Notes under the pieces: model-generated | What the model was told of the DNA's origin: nothing | Databases searched by the model: none | What the model saw: only the letters and a program-made list of their open reading frames with translations | Source: Gremmenia infestans | Taxonomy: Eukaryota > Ascomycota > Leotiomycetes > Helotiales > Hamatocanthoscyphaceae | DNA: 64,000 bases | Assembly (NCBI GenBank): GCA_032629725.1 | Contig: JAFEVB010000008.1 | Span: forward strand, 1,922,001 to 1,986,000 | Reading direction: 5' to 3' | In this document: one piece after another, positions 33,376 through 46,062 of the stretch | Layout: each line of letters begins with the position of its first letter | How positions within the stretch are numbered: position 1 is the first letter of the stretch | Translations under genes and position numbers: made by a program

Positions 33376-34389
33376 TATGGAATTTTTTGTATTTCTGAGG
33401 GGATGAAAGGGGGGAGTGAATGCGATGGATTTGGAGTTTATATGCTTTGTAATATGACAGGGGTATAGATTCTGAGCAGGAAAAGAAAGGAGGGAATGAT
33501 GGAGTGGACGGAAATTTATATGCTTTGTAATGTGTGTGTAATATGATCAGGCTGTAAACTAAATCTAAGCAGGGATATGTACGTATTTGTATGCATAAGG
33601 GCATTGCATTGCTACCTAGTGTCTGCAAGAGGTAAGATGTTTACTCCGGACCTTTACTCCGTACGGAATAACAGCCCACTTAAATACATCCAAGACTTCT
33701 TTCCCTCCCTCTTCGAGAAACACAAAACCTACGACTCCTCACCCTACCCAATTCCCCCTGAAATGAACTTTATTCTCGCTTGTCAGCTTGAATCCCAATT
33801 TCTCACACAGCCTCTTTTCTTTTACCGTTTAATAAAAAACTAAGCATTCCTTTCAACCCAAATCTAGCAGAAATTGTTCGACTAGTGCCGCACCAATCCC
33901 TTTGCGCTGGAGCGATGGGATACAGCTAGAGACTGTGAACCCAGAATGGAATTATGTCTGAAGAAGCTGTTACCACAAGAGACGCAATCGCGAGGAGATC
34001 CGAATGGACTCCGAGGCGCATAGATGGAGTAAGATACATAGATAGAAGACTATTTCAGAGAAGAAATGAGACATGCTGAGAGTTTGGGCGGAGGCTTGAC
34101 TTGAGCCGTTTCCTCATTCTCGCATATACAAGAGGTAATAAGCGATATTGATGGTCAATGCCTCGCAGAGAATACTCCTTCCAGGGGTCAGGCTATAAGC
34201 TGGAAAGAATTCGTCGACGCAGAAGAAAAGCAACAAGGACGAGATATAGAACTGGCATTACGAGCCTAGAAAAGTTCACAACGCACCAAAAGAAATCGAA
34301 GCATCTCGACCTTGCGAGAGAATAGAGGAAATGGATAAATGGCTTGTATGTAGTTATATACAACTATAAACGCCTTCCATGTTCAAGAT
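33376..34389. other. intergenic region
   Basis: About 1 kb without a supported gene. It contains the GNAT promoter side (33376 upward) and the downstream flank of the methylisocitrate lyase gene. Short ORFs here have no domain and no codon bias. Confidence 0.5.
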
Positions 34390-36244
34390 CTAGAATTGGC
34401 CCTCAGTATTTCCATCTCCCATACTCTTACTGCTGCTGCTTCCGCTTTGGATAGCACCAAGAATCCCATCAATATAAGCCGCACCGCTCCACTTCTGATG
34501 TGTGAGAACATCAACGCCCAACTCCTTCTCTCGCCTTTGTACTAAGTCAACATACGCCAACATTCCATCGTCCTTGAAAGCTTTGCTCAACTCATTTGAG
34601 ATTGTAGCCGTGCTGTGCAGTCCAGCGAGAGAGATTAATTGCAGAACAAAGCCATGCTTCGCAATATCCCAGATAAAAGACTTCAATGTCTCATTAGTAA
34701 AACCGTGTCCCATCCAATTGAAAGACGGAGAAAGATTATAGACGAGTCCTTTTCCGGGATACTTCTCCCGAATCTCGCCCGAGAATTGAGCAGCGTTCTT
34801 GACATTTGGGTCACCCGTCTCAACCCATAAAAGGTCAGCAAAAGGGGCGTATTCGATCGCCCTTTTGGTAGCTGCCTTCATACCCGCACGGTAGTGATAG
34901 AATCCTTCTCTTGTTCGTGGAATATCGATGTTGAAGTGGATAGGCTTGTCGGTGAACTTTGAGGCGAGTAATTTCCTCTTCGTAATCGACATATCCCGGT
35001 TGTCTGCTGTCACCTGAAGATATTCGTCAATCTTCGATTGTGAAACTCTGTGCGATTCTAGCTGTTTAACAACAGCTTCGTCGCAAGTGACCAATTTGGT
35101 CTTCTGTACCCACTCCGCTTCAAACACATCGATTTCGGACCCCGCTGCTCCCGACATCTCCATCGCTTGTAATGTTTCCGCCAATGGTTCAACACCTTCC
35201 TCTGCCACCCCAAGAATAAATTCGTGATCTCGGACATCGATCGCGCTGGAAAGAAGCTTGCCACTCTCCGAGTCTGTTCTTGCAATTACGAGATTTTCTG
35301 ATCCCATAACGTCCCATTGAAATCTTGCTGCGACCAGGCGGTTAATGTGTTCTCCAACTGGTACCAGAACCTTGCCAGCAAGGTGCCCACACTTCTTGCC
35401 TCCATGCATTTGATCCTCAAAGTGAACGGCAGCAGCTCCGTTCTCAGCAAAAAGCTTTGCTAATTTGAGAACTGCAGAGAGCCCGCCATGCCCAGTGTCT
35501 CCATCTGCGATGATTGGTCTTAAATAATCGGTATATGGGGTCTTCCCACGCTCTTCGGCACTGAGCTTCCTCCGCGCATCCCACTGTTTTCGATCGTGCA
35601 TCGATTGTGCTTTTGAAAGCCGTTGGACTTGATTTGGTACGGTATTGTATGGGTAATCGCCAAAGTCGGGAGAAACTTCGTTCGTTGATGTGAGCACCGA
35701 GGAACATGCCCAGCCTGAAATATATAGGACCTCTTGATTTGGTGCTTGTTGGGTCATTTGTACAGGATCAATAGCACCCACTAGGATATGTTAGATTCGC
35801 CCCTCCATGATAGGGTGTGAACTTACTTGTGTGTATTGGCTCTCCTTTGGCCTCCCTCTCCTTGATCAAATTGAACAGCTTTCTTGCCATCACGGAGCTT
35901 GGATATGACTGCAGCTGGCTTCCTCGTTTCGATACAACATCTGCTGGCGAGTAGGGTCTCTTGATCCCCTCATATCTTGGGCTTGCCCACCAAGCCTGTA
36001 CATCCTTGATTTGTTGTTCGTACAGCGCGTCTTCAGCCGCTCCAGCTTTTTGGGATTCGGGGAGTAGCTGGAAGGAATCCGAGGGAAGAGTAGCAGTTAT
36101 TGGATTATCAAGAGGCTTCAATGGGGCCATCCTTGGAGCTGCTATGGAGAGGGTTCGAATATGCTGGTTTGTAGACCTCGCTGCGGCGGTGGCCGTAGCC
36201 GTGGCCGCTCGCCGCGGCACGGTTGTTACAGCTCTGCGAAACAT
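34390..36244 (-). CDS. mitochondrial 2-methylisocitrate lyase
   Basis: A 602-residue enzyme of the isocitrate lyase superfamily. It cleaves 2-methylisocitrate to pyruvate and succinate, the last step of the methylcitrate cycle that removes toxic propionyl-CoA in mitochondria. Two exons: 35827..36244 and 34390..35780, with a 46-nt intron (donor GTAAGT). The N-terminus is an Arg/Ala-rich mitochondrial presequence (MFRRAVTTVPRRAATATATA) of about 35 residues, which argues for the methyl form rather than the peroxisomal isocitrate lyase. The catalytic KKCGH motif is intact (near residue 275). Metal-binding GDTGHGG precedes it. The ATG at 36244 lies 428 bp from that of 2-methylcitrate synthase on the other strand. 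Confidence 0.92.
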
Positions 36245-36672
36245 TTTGGATCACCAAGAGAAAAGGCAAGATGAGGAATAAAGAAACTATTTCCATTTGT
36301 TCCTACTTCATCATCGCAACAACCTTTTCAGATTCCGGTATCGGGAATAGTATAGTACAGGGACGGATGGGGCAAATGGTTGTTTCGGCATAGGGTGGCG
36401 TCGGTGCGATGATCTTGCCCATGCGCCGAACTCATCCTCGGCTCAATTGGAGCTGGCTGGGTGAGTACTTTAGGAACTTCAAAAGCTCCATTAAGGTGCA
36501 TTCGAGCCAGAATTTCCAACAAACAAACAATTGCAAGTCAAGCTAGGAGTCTATTGTATTCTGGATCACATCCTCTCATCCATACTTCTCTACAGCCTGC
36601 CTCTGTTCTATTACCAGGCATTAGCCGTCCCGATTACCCCACAGCAAATACCCCGCGTCAGAGCTCACCGAC
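36245..36672. promoter_or_regulatory. shared divergent promoter of the methylcitrate pair
   Basis: This 428-bp interval separates the two methylcitrate-cycle start codons and must carry both promoters. A near-perfect inverted repeat, ATTCC-ggtatcg-GGAAT, lies at 36332..36348 and contains CCG-GTAT-CGG (36335..36344), a shape used by fungal Zn2Cys6 regulators. I infer a shared control site. Propionate induction is established for these enzymes in other fungi, but no factor is assigned here. Confidence 0.55.
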
Positions 36673-38258
36673 ATGGCCATGAACGCTAGATCAGCCTCCC
36701 AGGCATTGAGGGCATTTCGAGTAAGAAGCACTGCGGGGGACGTTTCTAGGTGTCATTGCTGATCATTTTGTAGCCCATTGCTGTTCGTCCTGCGGTTGTT
36801 CCTGCCTGTCGCAGCTATGCGACTTCCTCCGAGCCAGACCTCAAGACTACCTTCAAGGAGGTCCTCCCTGCTAAGCGCGAGCTCCTGAAGAAGGTCAAGG
36901 CATTGGGCGACAAGGTAATTGGAGAGGTAAAGGTTGAGAACACGCTGGGCGGCATGAGGTAGGAATTACTAAAATGCTTCACCTCGAGGCTGGGATGAGT
37001 ACAGTGCTGACGGACAATAGAGGATTGAAGGCCATGGTCTGGGAGGGCTCGGTTCTTGATGCAAATGAGGGCATTCGATTCCACGGTCGTACAATCAAGG
37101 AATGCCAAAAAGAGCTCCCGAAAGGCAAGACTGGCACAGAAATGCTACCAGAGGCCATGTTCTGGCTCCTCTTGACCGGCCAAGTCCCCTCCACGAACCA
37201 AGTCCGAAATTTCTCTCGGGAACTCGCAGAGCAATCCGAACTCCCTGCTTTTGTAAGCAAGATGCTCGATGACTTCCCAATAGATCTCCACCCAATGACC
37301 CAATTCGCAATAGCCGTCTCGGCTCTCTCCCACACTTCGAAATTCGCCAAGGCGTATGAGAAGGGTGTCAACAAGGCTGATTACTGGGAGCCAACTTTCG
37401 ACGACAGTATTTCCCTCCTCGCAAAGCTTCCTACTATTGCTGCCAAGATCTACCAAAACTCATACCGAGGAGGTGGAGCTCTGCCAGCCAAGGTCGACTT
37501 GGAGCAAGACTGGTCTTACAACTTTGCTGCCATGCTTGGTAAAGGAGGAAAAGAGCACGAAAACTTCCAAGATCTACTGAGATTGTACTTGGCTCTTCAT
37601 GGTGACCACGAGGGTGGAAACGTCTCAGCTCATGCTACACATTTGGTTGGTAGCGCATTGAGCGACCCATTCTTGAGTTACAGTGCCGGTCTCCAAGGTC
37701 TCGCAGGCCCACTTCACGGGTAAGTCGAAAGACAATCGCTTATTTGCTTGGCTAACATGCCATAGTCTCGCCGCTCAAGAAGTCTTGCGATGGATTTTAC
37801 AGATGCAAGAGACTGTAGGAACCAAGTTTTCCGACAAAGACGTATCCGACTACCTCTGGTCGACCCTCAAGTCCGGCCGAGTAGTCCCAGGTTACGGTCA
37901 TGCAGTTCTCCGTAAGCCAGATCCTCGATTCGAGGCTCTGATGGATTACGCATCATCTCGACCTGAAATCGCAAAGGACCCAGTGTTCCAACTGGTCAAG
38001 AAGAATTCAGAGATCGCCCCAGGAGTGTTGAAGGAGCATGGAAAGACCAAGAACCCATACCCTAACGTTGATTCCAGCTCCGGTGTTCTGTTCCATCATT
38101 ACGGATTCCACGAGACATTATACTACACCGCTACCTTTGGTGTAAGCAGAGGATTAGGACCTCTCGCCCAATTGATCTGGGATCGTGCGCTGGGTCTTCC
38201 AATTGAGCGACCCAAGAGTATCAATTTGGAGGGATTAGCCAAGCTTGCTGGAGCATGA
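36673..38258 (+). CDS. mitochondrial 2-methylcitrate synthase
   Basis: A 474-residue citrate-synthase-family enzyme that condenses propionyl-CoA (or acetyl-CoA) with oxaloacetate. Four exons keep frame: 36673..36720, 36774..36958, 37021..37719 and 37766..38258. A mitochondrial presequence (MAMNARSASQALRAFR ... CRSYATSS) begins at the ATG. Catalytic histidines are in HEGGNVSAHATHLVGS and VVPGYGHAVLRKPDPR, with the Asp/Arg substrate ligands following in the order used by the family. The RGLKAMVWEGS start of the mature domain and IERPKSI near the C-terminus match the McsA type better than the ordinary citrate synthase. Its neighbour on the other strand makes the last enzyme of the cycle. Confidence 0.93.
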
Positions 38259-38662
38259 AGGTGATAAGAAGGAAGCCTTGTATTTAGTTGTTTTGGCTGA
38301 AATATGGATAGCGAAAGATGGCGTTGGAGAATTCCTCATTTGCTCAACTACTTATATTTTAAAATGCATCATATGAATAAGAAAAGTCAAGCAATGACAA
38401 CATATCTCACCTGAGTTCTCTGCCATTTCCACATCAATTTTTCGTTCGACATATTTAGAGGGTGTGACTTGATCAAAATCACGCCACTTCCATAATCACC
38501 AGTTAGCCACCATCGAATTATTTCCTCCCCACGAAAATCATGCCACGCCAAGCGCATAGTATCCATAGCCATAGATATAAATAACAAATTATCCCAACTG
38601 GTTCTGCCAAACAGCTCTTGACCAAGATCAAACGAAACAAGAAATACAAACCGACATAAAAA

Positions 38663-40332
38663 ATGCCTTCAAACATCAAATCCCTCAAAGCCTCCCGGCG
38701 CCTCGACGCAACCGGCTCACCCGCCCTGCAAGTAAAACTTACCACCTCAACCGGAGGAACTTACACCTCCCTAGTACCCCTCGCCCACCCACAGCACGTG
38801 CAAAATGGCATCTACAACACCTCCGACATCATCGCGCCCCGGCTGCTGGGCACGCGCTTCGATTTACGGACCGACCAGAGCAAAGTGGATACCTTTGTCG
38901 CTGAATCGAGTAGTGAAAAGAAGATTGTTACGTTGGGAAAAGAGGAGAGGTTGGCGGTTAGTGTGGCGGTTGCGAGGGCTGGTGCTGATGGTCTTGTAAG
39001 TGTCTACAGTTTTCTTTGAAGTCTATTAATTTTTTACTTATGCGAATCCTGAAATCCTTCAATTATATCCTACTATGTTCTATCCCCAAACTTGCACAGA
39101 AGCAAGACCCGATCCCCATTTATTCATTATATTCAAAGAGAAGATCAGGAGCAGAAATCTAACACGTGATGCAGAATATCCCCCTTTATGAACACCTCCG
39201 CCTCATCATTAACAGTCCCAAGCCATACATGCTACCCGTGCCCTTCTTCTCCATCCTGAGCACCTCAGACATGGAATTCAGCATCGCGCCTCTGGGAGCC
39301 ACGACGTTCAGCTCCGCCGTAAAGATGGGCACTGAAACGTACCAGTGTTTACAAGCCGCGCTGGATGAGAAGTCCGGTCATCTAGGTACGTCTTAATTAG
39401 CCCCTCCTCTCTCTCGGCATTCTTTCTCCCTATCGAAATAAAATAAAATGAGATGCAAATTACCCAGACTACCTTACCTATGCCTGTCCGTACTATATAA
39501 CCTAAGGGGCTAATAGCTAAATGATCATCTAGCAACAAACACAACATCAACAGGCACATTCAGCATACCCTCCCTATCCCCCCAAGAAGCCCTCCACCTC
39601 CTCGTGCACACAATCCACACCGCCGGGCACACGGGGCACATCTCCATCTCTCTCACCGTGCTAGAATCCAGCACGCTCACCAGTTCCCAAAAAGCCGCCC
39701 TGTTCCAAGACCTCCTGGCCAAATTCCCGCTCACGCTCTTCGAAACGTCCATCTTAAGGGAAGAAGTCAAGTGCCCGAGCTGGAGCTCCTTCGTGTCTGA
39801 ACTCCGCGCTAAGGGCGAGATTGCCGTTATAGATACCGCGGTTCTGACGACAAGAGAGGGGATTAAGGAGGCTAGGAGACAGGGGTCGTGTAATGGTGTT
39901 TCGTTGCGACTGTGGGATTTCGGAAGCGTGAGTGAGGTTATCGAAACGTAAGACTTCCTTCCTTCCTTACTTCCATCCCTGTCCATCCAACCAACCCCCC
40001 CTATTACTTCTTTATTGGCAATTGACAAAAAGAAAAACAGTATTAGCTTGATCTCCCACAGCGATCTCAGCGTCTTACTGTCATCATCCCTACCACAAAC
40101 AACAGATACATTCCTAGCCGACCTAGCCGTAGGTCTCGGAACCGGCTCAATCAAAGTCGGAGCGCCGGCGCGAGGCGAGAACGTGGAGCGGCTGAACCGC
40201 TTATTGGATATCGAGGACGAGTTGAGATGCAAGGGCGAGGATGTGGGGTATGCGGGCAAGGATTACAAGAGTACTTACGCGCGGGGACGGGGCAATGAGG
40301 GAAAACAGCCTTTCAATGTTTACGGGCATTAA
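38663..40332 (+). CDS. enolase-like protein, probable pseudoenzyme
   Basis: A 416-residue protein from exons 38663..38995, 39175..39385, 39533..39947 and 40041..40332. The enolase fold is seen in PVPFFSIL, FSIAPLGATTFSSAVKMGTE, EDPF-like LTLFETSI, DTFLADLAVGLGTGSIKVG and GAPARGENVERLNRLL, all in enolase order. Several catalytic features are altered: the LLLKVNQIG lysine is Arg (VSLRLWDFGS), the HRSGETED loop reads SSSLPQTTD, the first metal-ligand region lacks its Asp, and the N-terminal SGASTG loop is missing. The C-terminal lysine is kept. A second, true enolase is presumed elsewhere. Function is unknown, and loss of phosphopyruvate hydratase activity is likely. Confidence 0.85.
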
Positions 40333-40878
40333 TTGAGCGAGCGAGCGCTGGTACGGTACGGACGGAAATTAAAGCGGTTTTAAAGCGGTTAACACTGTAT
40401 TTCAAAGGAGAGTGGTTCCGAATATATACGGTATCACTTTCGGCGGTCATTTATAACGAATAATGAATGATGGAATGCCAACCGAGTAGAATACTTCGGT
40501 TTGGCGATTCTTTAGATATACCCGTTGGGAAATTTCTACATAGATCACTTGTATATCTACTCCAGTTCCTCATGCTTGACATTAACATTACTGCGCAGGG
40601 TAATAGATGAGATCAAGCAATATGTGAGGGCTCGTTAACCCGGGGAAGTCTCTAAAAGGAAGAAGTTTGGAAAAGCAATGAGCGCATTTGAATGAAACCC
40701 AACGAAGAAGCGAAGACACTTGCCACATCGAAGCAGACTATCTTTGATTGAGAATTACGAGCAAAGTTGCTTCTTGCAAGCTACCTAAACCTTGATACTC
40801 CTTTAATCTTCAGCGGGATCGCTCCTAAGATATAACCTTTCAACTCAGCCTTAGTAGTAAGAACAGCCAGGCCGGTCT
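40333..40878. other. convergent 3' flanks
   Basis: The two flanking genes end towards each other here, so this 546 bp is expected to hold both 3' untranslated regions. I see no gene. GAGCGAGCGAGCGC at 40334 repeats a word also found near 11310. Confidence 0.5.
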
Positions 40879-43800
40879 TCACCCAGAAGCCCCACTTCCA
40901 GTAATCGTAGCAGTGGTCGCGGCATACAAGTTATACATATTTGGACCTCCACACATACGACTCTCGTCTCCCATACACGTCATCGTGCAAGCAGTACTCC
41001 CAGAAAGACTACTCGGTTGCGGCGAGGGTGCTGCTGTATGGGCAAAGCATTCCCGTCCATACTCGACACCGACAAAGGCATATGTTGTAGCGGGTGTAGC
41101 GGAGAGCCGTGCGAGTGCTGAGGAGATACAGAGCTCGGGACTCATGCTATTGTTACTGAAGAGCTTGGGCATGTTGTGCGCTTGGAAAGGGCCTCCGGCT
41201 GGGTCGGAGAAACATCCAAGAGATGCAAACCCTTGGATTGCTGAAGTGGTGATGCTGGCTGTTGGAATTCCGGGCGTGGATGTCGCGCTAGATGTTGATC
41301 CAGGACTTGATGGGGTTTCGCTGGAGCTGCTAGATGTTGAGATTGATATCGAAGCAGTTGATGATGAGGACAAAGATGATGTAGCTAAGCCTGATTTGAC
41401 GGTTGATCCAGCCATCGAAGTTAACGTTGATAATGAACTTGAGCTAGGTTTAGATTGCCCGGGAATAGAATCCGGACCGGGAACATATTTTGTTCGATCA
41501 TAGTAGATTGAAACGTAGGTTCCATCACCGCCACATGCTTGTGTAATATCTCCCGGGCAGCTCATCTCGCACTTCTTTACAGTGTCGTTAGTATACTTAG
41601 TGTAACTGGGTGCTGTGTTTCCACACCAGCACTGTGTATGGTATTCGGTCCCAGCGAAGATATATCCGGCTTTGAAGCATGTAGCTTGACACCATCCATT
41701 TTCATTCGTAGCATTATTGAATTGCTTGACAAGTTGACGACCGGCTCCATCATAATAGCAACCAAGGTAAGAATACTCCGCTGTGCCATTTGGCAGAAGT
41801 GGGCCTAATTGTCTGGTGACAATATTTGCAGAGATTGCAACGTCGTGAACCCCGAAGTTCACATCACTGTATCTTGTCAGTTATAGGATCTATGATCAAG
41901 TATGATACTCACTCAACGTTCAAAATCCAGACGTCTGAAACAGCGTGATCAGGCCGATTGACTCCAAGTGGCGCTGCAACAATTGAAACTTGACCCAGAG
42001 CACAAGTATCGACGTCAATCTTCTGAGCTTCATGTAGATCCGTGCCGTGATTTGGTGCCAAAAGCTCCACATCAATCGGCGGCTTGCTTTTCGTGATCGT
42101 CAATGCTGATCCTCCCGAATTGCAAATTCGGATGTTCCGAGAAACTGTATTACCCGCTACAACATTACCAAAGTCCATATTGATAGGCTCTGAAAAGTCC
42201 CAGCCGCCTTCAATTGTAGAGACAGAAATGTTGGCAATAGGAGCTGTCGAGGCTGATCCGGTCAATAATACATAACCATTTCCTCCTGTGGTCCACCATT
42301 GCAGAAACGTGGAGTATGCACCTGTTTGGTTGGCTAAAAATTGGACGGGAATTGATAGACCTTGGCCAGTTGTGAGCGTGTCTCCAACTTTGGGAAGACT
42401 TGAAGAACTGAATCCATTTCCTAGATCTCCATTGGTGATATTTTGGAAAACGATAGGGCCATCGTCAGTGTCCACACTACTTGTCCACGCGCTGCCCAAA
42501 AAGGTCAAAGTCTGGGCTCCGACATTTTGGAGAACGAGTGAAGCTGAAAGGCCTGTTTTAGCGCCGGCTGAGCCAACGACAATTCCGCCCAGATCGACCT
42601 CAGGGGGGTTAATGGTGAGATAAGCCACTTTAGACACAGTATTTCCGGTGAGTGACATGGGAAGAATGTTGCTATAATTTGGGACGGCATTTGTGGTGTA
42701 CAGGTTCAAGTTGGTACTTGCTACCCCGGGTTGAACTTTTCCAAAAGAAGCATTCTGTGCATCGTTGATTGAAGACTGGGTAAGATTCCAGGTGACGGGG
42801 AATTGAAACGTTTGACCTTTATTAAGCTGTCCTTTTGGAAGGGTGGAGTTGAGACATTGCCAAGTTGCGTCTCCAGTTATACAACCATTGATCGAGGTAG
42901 GAATCAATGCCGTGCAATTGACGATCTGGGTACTAGTAGAACCGATTGGAGTATCTCCAAAATCAACAGGCTGAGAGCATGAAAGAGGTGAAGAAACGGG
43001 AGATCCAAGACAGAAGACATGGCCGCTGGTATCTGAAACATAAAGGCGACTATCTCCGAAAGAAGGGCGTTGGAATTTGTTCAGTCCACCCGTAGCTGTC
43101 AGAGGAATCGACTTAAGGATTCCATTAACAGGAACTGCGTTGAAAGCTTGGAGGCCCAGATTGGGGTCCGATATCCAGAGAATGCCAGTACCAGCTTGAC
43201 CTTTGTATGAGGTGACGGTAGGAACACCTAAACCGAATTAGCAAATGACACAACAAACAGGAAACCCTTTTTACCGATTCCGACCCTGCCAGCCGAGTTT
43301 GTTGCTGTCTGCCCAACAAGGGTGAACAATGGCGCCCCTTGGGAATCCAGACCGATCTTGTAACAGACCGTCGGGGAGCCTACAGGGGTAAAGCTTTCAC
43401 AGGTCAGAATTTACATTGGCACTTTGGAGCTGAAATTGAACCTACTATATGAACCCTCCTTCTAGTGGACATGATCCTACACCTCCAAATACAGATCCTT
43501 GAGCAAGGATAGTCTGGATGATGTTATCAGTCCCTATTTGAGTCAGCTTTATGACCTCCGAAAACGCAAAAATGATAACATGCCTCCGGGGCCTTGTTTG
43601 AAGCCGCCAAGATTATTGGCATTCATGATGCTGAGAAACATTAGCGAACATCCCGGTACGTGAGTGAATTCCATACTAAGCTTTGCCGTTCTTTCCAACA
43701 GTAATTGCAATTCTTGAGACCCCAGTTCCGCTGAACACCGCCGGATCTAACAACGTAGCCCCTGAGGATCCAAGATCTCTGTCACCTGCGTCCATAGACA

Positions 43801-45115
43801 GGTATTCATAGGGCTCGAAATAGTCTGTCAGAGAAATTTTGCCGGAGGCTGACACCGTGAAACTGGCCACAACCTCGTCAAGGGTTGATAAGGGTAATCG
43901 ACCCGATGATGGAACATCACCATTTGCGTGGCCTTGTCCATTCCTTAGGCACCGTTAGCTGATACTTACTGCTCTTCTTCATTTGGGTTTCCACCAAGTA
44001 AAGATGACTTACCCTGTGACAGCAAAGAAACGGTTTCCATCTGTGGCGAAGCCCATTCCCGATTGCCAAATACCCTTTGCAGATGTCAGAGGTGCGTGTT
44101 ACACGACGTATGGACGTAAGGTCTTACCGCTTTGCCTCCCTTCTGTGCAGTGATATCGGTCACGACTGGTGATGCTCCAGGGCTAGACTCCATTGCAAAG
44201 AGGGTAGTCACACCTGATAAACTTGGTTAGCTCGGTATTCTCGGCAGTAAAGAAGGGAAACATACCAACTCCAGGAGTAGTACTAACACCAACTATCATG
44301 CCAGTATAATTAAAGAGATCGCAATGGCCTCCAAACCCTCCCAGTACGATACCATTTATTATGGTCAATGACGGACGCTGCAAAACCGTACCGCCAATGA
44401 AATATCTAAATTGTCAGCTTACGTCAATAGTAATTCACTTGCACTTGCCTCGTATTATCATTATCCGCGAAGTTTCCATCAATGAGAACGGGAAAGCCAG
44501 GTTTGTCTTGTAGCGTAAGAATGTCCACAGCATAAAGCTTGTAAATTCCTAGAGGTCTGTCAAAAAGATGCAAAGAACTCGCCTTTCTGAAGCTCACCAT
44601 TGGCCACGCCACCAGATGAGGCTCCATTCTTGTAGCCTTTGGCGAAAAAGTACGCCGTGTTTGCACTGGCGTCTATGATCGGTGTACCCTGTACATGATT
44701 AGTTTACGAATCATGGGATCGCGGTTCAACTTACCGTGATACCAATGTAGTCAGGAATGTCTGTACAGCCGATGTCGCTTTGCAGGAAAGGCGGTTGAAC
44801 GGTACGAGAACTCAACATGGTTCCGTTGACAGCATCGAGGGTTCGAATAACATTCATAGAGGAAGCCAGGAAGACAAGCTGGGGTCCACCAGGCGGGGTG
44901 TACACAAGTGGCTTCGCATACCATTTCTCCTTGGCGCCATAAGTATTTTGCCATAAGATTCCGAAGTTTTGAGAGCCAACGATGGTCGGTTGCATGTTAT
45001 GGTTATCAAGATAGCCTGACTGAGCTGGATCGGCATCTTGAATCTCGTCTGTGAGTGCGAGAGGATGTACGAAGATCGGCCAGAATGCCACGATGAAGAA
45101 AGATATCGGCCACAT
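40879..45115 (-). CDS. secreted beta-propeller protein with two WSC domains
   Basis: A large multi-exon gene of about ten introns that I could only partly join. Start ATG 45115 gives a signal peptide (MWPISFFIVAFWPIFVHPL). The first half resembles quinoprotein/PQQ-like beta-propeller proteins (YAKPLVYTPPGGPQLVFLAS, VIRTLDAVNG, LYAVDILTLQDKPGFPV, TDYFEPYEYLSMDAGDRDLG). A middle region reads as Ig-like strands (PEVDLGGIVVGSAG ... SALTITKSKP). The C-terminus has two WSC domains. The first starts YLGCYYDGAGRQL (near 41760) and includes CWCGN and CGGDGTYVS. The second starts SLGCFSDPAG (near 41210) and includes ECFAH and CGGPNMYNLY. A long Ser/Thr-rich linker separates them and is probably O-glycosylated. 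WSC domains bind polysaccharides; a role in the cell wall is inferred. No C-terminal GPI or TM segment is clear. Confidence 0.78.
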
Positions 45116-46062
45116 GGCGACGAATCTGGGGGTTACAACGCTGTTGGGAATGGAAACAAGATGACTGGAAATGGAAAGATTCAATAGAGGGGACAGAAGG
45201 GGGAGAAAAGATGGAAGATTGCAACGCAAGTACATGGCGGGAGATTGCAGAAGAAAAGGCTCATGATGCTTTAGCGCGACATCCTTTCTGGGCAGAAAGA
45301 AGAAAAGATACAAGCCACTCCGCCCGTTATTCGGACAATAATGGAGGTAGACAGCAGTCTCTACTACCTAAAGCAGCTTACCTAGATACTGTATACCATA
45401 TCCGTTAAACAGATTAACGAGGAGGTAACAGCAGGTCTGCTAACATTTCCCATTGGGCGGAAGATCATACGAGATGGTAAAGTAAAACTTGACCATTTCC
45501 AGACAGTCCTCTCCTCTGTTCAAAAACGGAGATTTCCAGCGTGTCTTGTGATACGTTGCACGTTGCACAGAGCACGAAGAATGCACTTACCGACGTGGCA
45601 TTGTGGAACGGCAGCTTTGAAATTCACATTCATATTCACATTCACATTCGCCTCCTTCTAGAAAAGACATTAGGTAGCATAATTCGTAGATTTTGAATAT
45701 AATTTTAGGAGCGGGAGCGTTGATGGCGCGACAGTTGATGAAGTGAAGGAAGTGCAGAGTGCCATCGAAACACGCTAAATTTGAGTCAGCCACAGCCGAA
45801 AATCCGGAGACACGACGCGTTCCTTCCATCACAGCTTTTCAGCCTTTGGGAAGTGATCTTCCTTCTCACTTCGATCCAGTCACATTTAGAACATGAGGAT
45901 GTAGAATTCGTGTTTAATGTTGCTATATCTCATGCCATGTTTCCCTTGCCCTTTCCCGTACACCTATCTATACTGTATGTTGAATATCACCATGCAACGC
46001 CACCTCGCACACTCCTAATCTCAAAGACTCACCCAAACCAAATCCCAGACCGTGTTTCCCAA
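45116..46062. other. intergenic region
   Basis: Upstream flank of the WSC-protein gene and downstream flank of the phosphoglycerate dehydrogenase gene. A short repeat of ATTCACATTCATATTCACATTCACATTC lies at about 45622..45649. No gene is supported. Confidence 0.55.
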
